Assembly (NCBI RefSeq): GCF_002865645.1
Contig: NW_020194685.1
Span: forward strand, 3,459,499 to 3,523,498
Length of the DNA stretch: 64,000 nucleotides
Direction of reading: 5' to 3'
Source: Hyaloscypha bicolor E
Lineage: Eukaryota > Ascomycota > Leotiomycetes > Helotiales > Hyaloscyphaceae
Shown here: piece by piece, positions 61,201 through 64,000 of the stretch
Position numbering within the stretch: the stretch's first letter is position 1
Layout of the letters: each line of letters starts with the position of its first letter
Position numbers and translations under genes: made by a program
The notes under the pieces: model-generated
Told to the model about the DNA's origin: nothing
What the model saw: only the letters and a program-made list of their open reading frames with translations
Databases searched by the model: none

Positions 61201-64000
61201 TAAGTAGAAAACGGCTTTTAGGACCTATTATAGCTATTTTAAATATCTTATAATACCTTTTAGGCTAGCTAATATACTAGTTATATTTCAAATATATATT
61301 AATATTATATTTATAAGATTCCTGAATTATTTTATAGTTATTTATTTAAATAATATCCTTATTTATTTCCGAAATAAGAATAAATACTATAATTATATTT
61401 ACTAGATATTTATTAGGCTATATAAAAATAACCTGTTTTATAAACTTAGTAAATATAAGTTTAATATTAAAAAAGTCGAATTTTTGAACTTTTTTATTAG
61501 AATAAAAGATATTTATATAAATCCTAAATAGGTCTATAATATTATTAAATAGCCAGAACCAGAATTATTCTATAATATTTAAATATTTCTTGAATTTACT
61601 AATTTCTATTATAGGTTTATTTACTATTACTTTTAGATAATTATAGGCTTAATAGATCTCTTAAAAAAAATAAAAAAGAACCGGAAATCCGGTCTCTTTA
61701 TATAAATAAATAAAATAGCTAAAAGCTTTAAGACTTTAAAAAAAGCTTTTACTATAATACCTATTCTAGTCTATTTTAATCTTTCTAAAAAGATTTATAT
61801 TAAAACTAATATATTAAAATTTATAATTACTAATACTATTTTATAATAAGTTAATTCTAGTAATAGCTTAAAAAAATACTAGTATCTAGTAGTATTCTAG
61901 TTCCGGAAACTTTCTAAAGCCAAATATAACTATAGTACTTATAATAGGAAGCTATTTATAATTATTAAAGCCTTTAAGTATTAGTACTATTATCTTAAAA
62001 AGTTCAGGTTTATAATTAAGGTTATTATAGACTATAATAATCTCTAATATTTTATAGAAATAAAGTATCTAAAAAGCTATTAAGTATATTAGGTAATATA
62101 TATTATAATATATGATTTTAATATTATTTATTATAGAAATGCCTTAAACCTAGTAAATAGACCTAATAAAAGACCTAATTATAAAGAAGGTCCTATTAAT
62201 ATAACTTGGCTTCTAACCTTTTAAAATAAGCTAAAGAAAGCTTTTATAGTTATAATTTAGAGGTTCTTATAAATATCTGAAAAGTCTTTTCTTTAGAATA
62301 AGTATTATTTAATACTTGCTATATTTATAGTAGCCAAAAAGAAATATTTACTATAAAACAAGTAAATAAATTATTTTATAAATCCTTTAATTATAGAATT
62401 AGTTAAGAAGTAAGATATAAAGAGATATCTTAAAGGCTCTACTATTATAGCTAAAGTAATAGAGGTATTTATAACTATATTATTTAATAGAACTAAAGAT
62501 TTCTCGGTCTCTCGAGTTTTTAAATTAGATAGTTATAAATACCTAATTCCTTATATATAAATATATATGGCTATTAAAAGAGCTATAGTACTAGCTTCTT
62601 TATCTGAATTTCTTCTGGATATTATTTAGGTAACTTAGAGAAATAATTTTTAATATTAGAATATTATAAAATAGAGGCTTAATAAGAAAGATACTAAAAG
62701 AAAAGAAATCTGGAAAAATAATTCGGGCCTATTTAGGTATTATTTAAGAATTATTATATCTAATAATTTCGCTTTATATTAAGAAGTTATAAAGCTTTAT
62801 TATAATAATCTAATAGCCGGATATTATAAAATAGAAAAGATTTTCGAGCTTTTTAGAAAGTTCTAATATTAGGAAAATATAGAAGAAGATATTTATAATT
62901 ATTATTAAGAATATAATATTTATTAGAGAATTAAGGTAAAGAGGCATTTATTATATAGTTTATTTAATAGCTTACTATAGCCTAAAAAACCCTGAAATAA
63001 GATTTCTATAAATTTTATTATAGGTCTATTACTATATAAAAACCCGGTAAAAGGTCCCGATTTTAATATAATTCTTATAATTATTAACTAGTATTTTAAA
63101 ATAGTAAGATATATTATATACTATAAGACTATTAATTCTCTAGGACTTACTAAAATTATATAGAAATATGTTTTTTTAATCTTTAACTTTCCTAATAGAA
63201 TTATTTCTAATTAAGAAATAGTATTTACTAGTTAGTTCTAGTCTATTTTCTATTTCTACTTAATATATAAATAGTATTTGAGTATAGCTTATTATTCTTA
63301 GATAAATAATTAGATAGAAAAGCAGAACTAGGCCCTAAAATACTATCTAAAATATTATTATAATATCTAAAAGAATAACTAGTTTAAAAAGTTATTTTTT
63401 ACGAAATTTATATATAATAACTTAAAATATTAGGTTTTATAAGATATATCTTTTTATATATATTATAGATATTATTTTTAATTTCTATAGAATCCTGAGA
63501 ATAGAATTATAAAAAAGGTACTAGCTATATATAAGAGGCTAGAAACTCTTAAAATAAAATAGAAAAAGCTTAAGAATTTATAGTATTATATATAAAATAA
63601 CCGGGAAACTTATTATAATAAATACTAATTAGCTAAATACTATTTTAAAAAAGCCTAGATAATACTATTAATAAGAAATATTAAACTTAAAATAGAAAAG
63701 CTTAAGCTAAAATTTATAGGTCTATTTAGAATCCTTAAATATATTAGTAATTTAGTATATAAGTTAAAACTACTAAGTATATATAATTATTTATATTTAA
63801 CTTTCTATATTTCTTTTTTTAAAGAATATATAATAAAAAAGAATTAGAAGCTATATTTATATTTTTCCGGAAAACTTCCGGAATTAATAAATAATAATAA
63901 AAAATAAGAATAAGAAATAGAAGCTATTATTAATTACTAATAAGATAGTAAAAGTAAGAAGTAATAGTATTTAATTAAATAGAAAGCCTGGCCTAAAGAT
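58201..64000 (+). mobile_element. Ty3/gypsy retrotransposon relic 2 (RIP-degraded), runs off the window
   Basis: A possible LTR/leader lies at 58300-58660. Reading plus-strand frames through stops shows gag-like text at 59000-59850, RT near 60900-61560 with YLNNILIYF at about 61340, RNase H at 61600-62160 (TLKKAFTIIPILVYFN, SKAKYNYSTYNRKLF) and integrase at 62750-63480 (SINFIIGLLLYKNPVKGPDF, FPNRIIS). Each domain is broken by TAG/TAA codons. The order gag-RT-RH-IN is the Ty3/gypsy order. The end and 3' LTR lie beyond 64000. Confidence 0.8.

Overview
The window is nuclear DNA of a filamentous ascomycete (Pezizomycotina; a leotiomycete would fit, but that is only an impression). The evidence is many short GT-AG introns of about 45-80 nt with CTAAC/CTGAC-type branch sites, Zn2Cys6 and homeobox regulators, a HET-domain relic, fungal conventional kinesin, and a 16-kb AT-saturated block of retrotransposon relics whose stops look like CAG/CAA-to-TAG/TAA changes, as repeat-induced point mutation (RIP) produces. 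Exon joins were worked out by hand from splice sites and reading phase. Every multi-exon model listed closes in frame, except the two called as pseudogenes.

0.5-11 kb: a degenerate eIF5A-like gene lacking the hypusine lysine, a DUF1349 protein, a divergent pair (short-chain dehydrogenase and 4-coumarate-CoA-ligase-like enzyme) and a four-exon membrane protein. 11-29 kb is core chromosome: a large regulator combining two cysteine clusters, a homeobox and a C2H2 finger; a single-pass Arg-rich membrane protein; a CYSTM protein; a divergent pair of mitochondrial acetyl-CoA acetyltransferase and RAD6; and conventional kinesin. A 165-bp mariner-like MITE lies at 19.7 kb.

28.6-46.5 kb is accessory: a wrecked HET-domain pseudogene, an aldo-keto reductase, a Zn2Cys6 regulator, a DAL5-type MFS transporter, a 649-bp hAT-type MITE with perfect 8-bp target duplications, a TauD-like dioxygenase gene broken by one in-frame TGA, a gene that splices a glutathione transferase onto a CmcJ/AsaB-like oxygenase, an 18-bp minisatellite, a DUF3626 protein and a secreted sedolisin protease. 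Transporter and dioxygenase are divergent, with the hAT element ending 47 bp before the dioxygenase ATG. The set looks like a small catabolic or secondary-metabolism neighbourhood without a synthase, in decay at several points.

From about 47.9 kb to the end there are no intact genes. Translation through the stops shows a Ty3/gypsy relic split in its RNase H by a minus-strand Ty1/copia relic with two ~310-bp LTRs, followed by a second gypsy relic that runs off the window. No tRNA, rRNA or CRISPR was seen.
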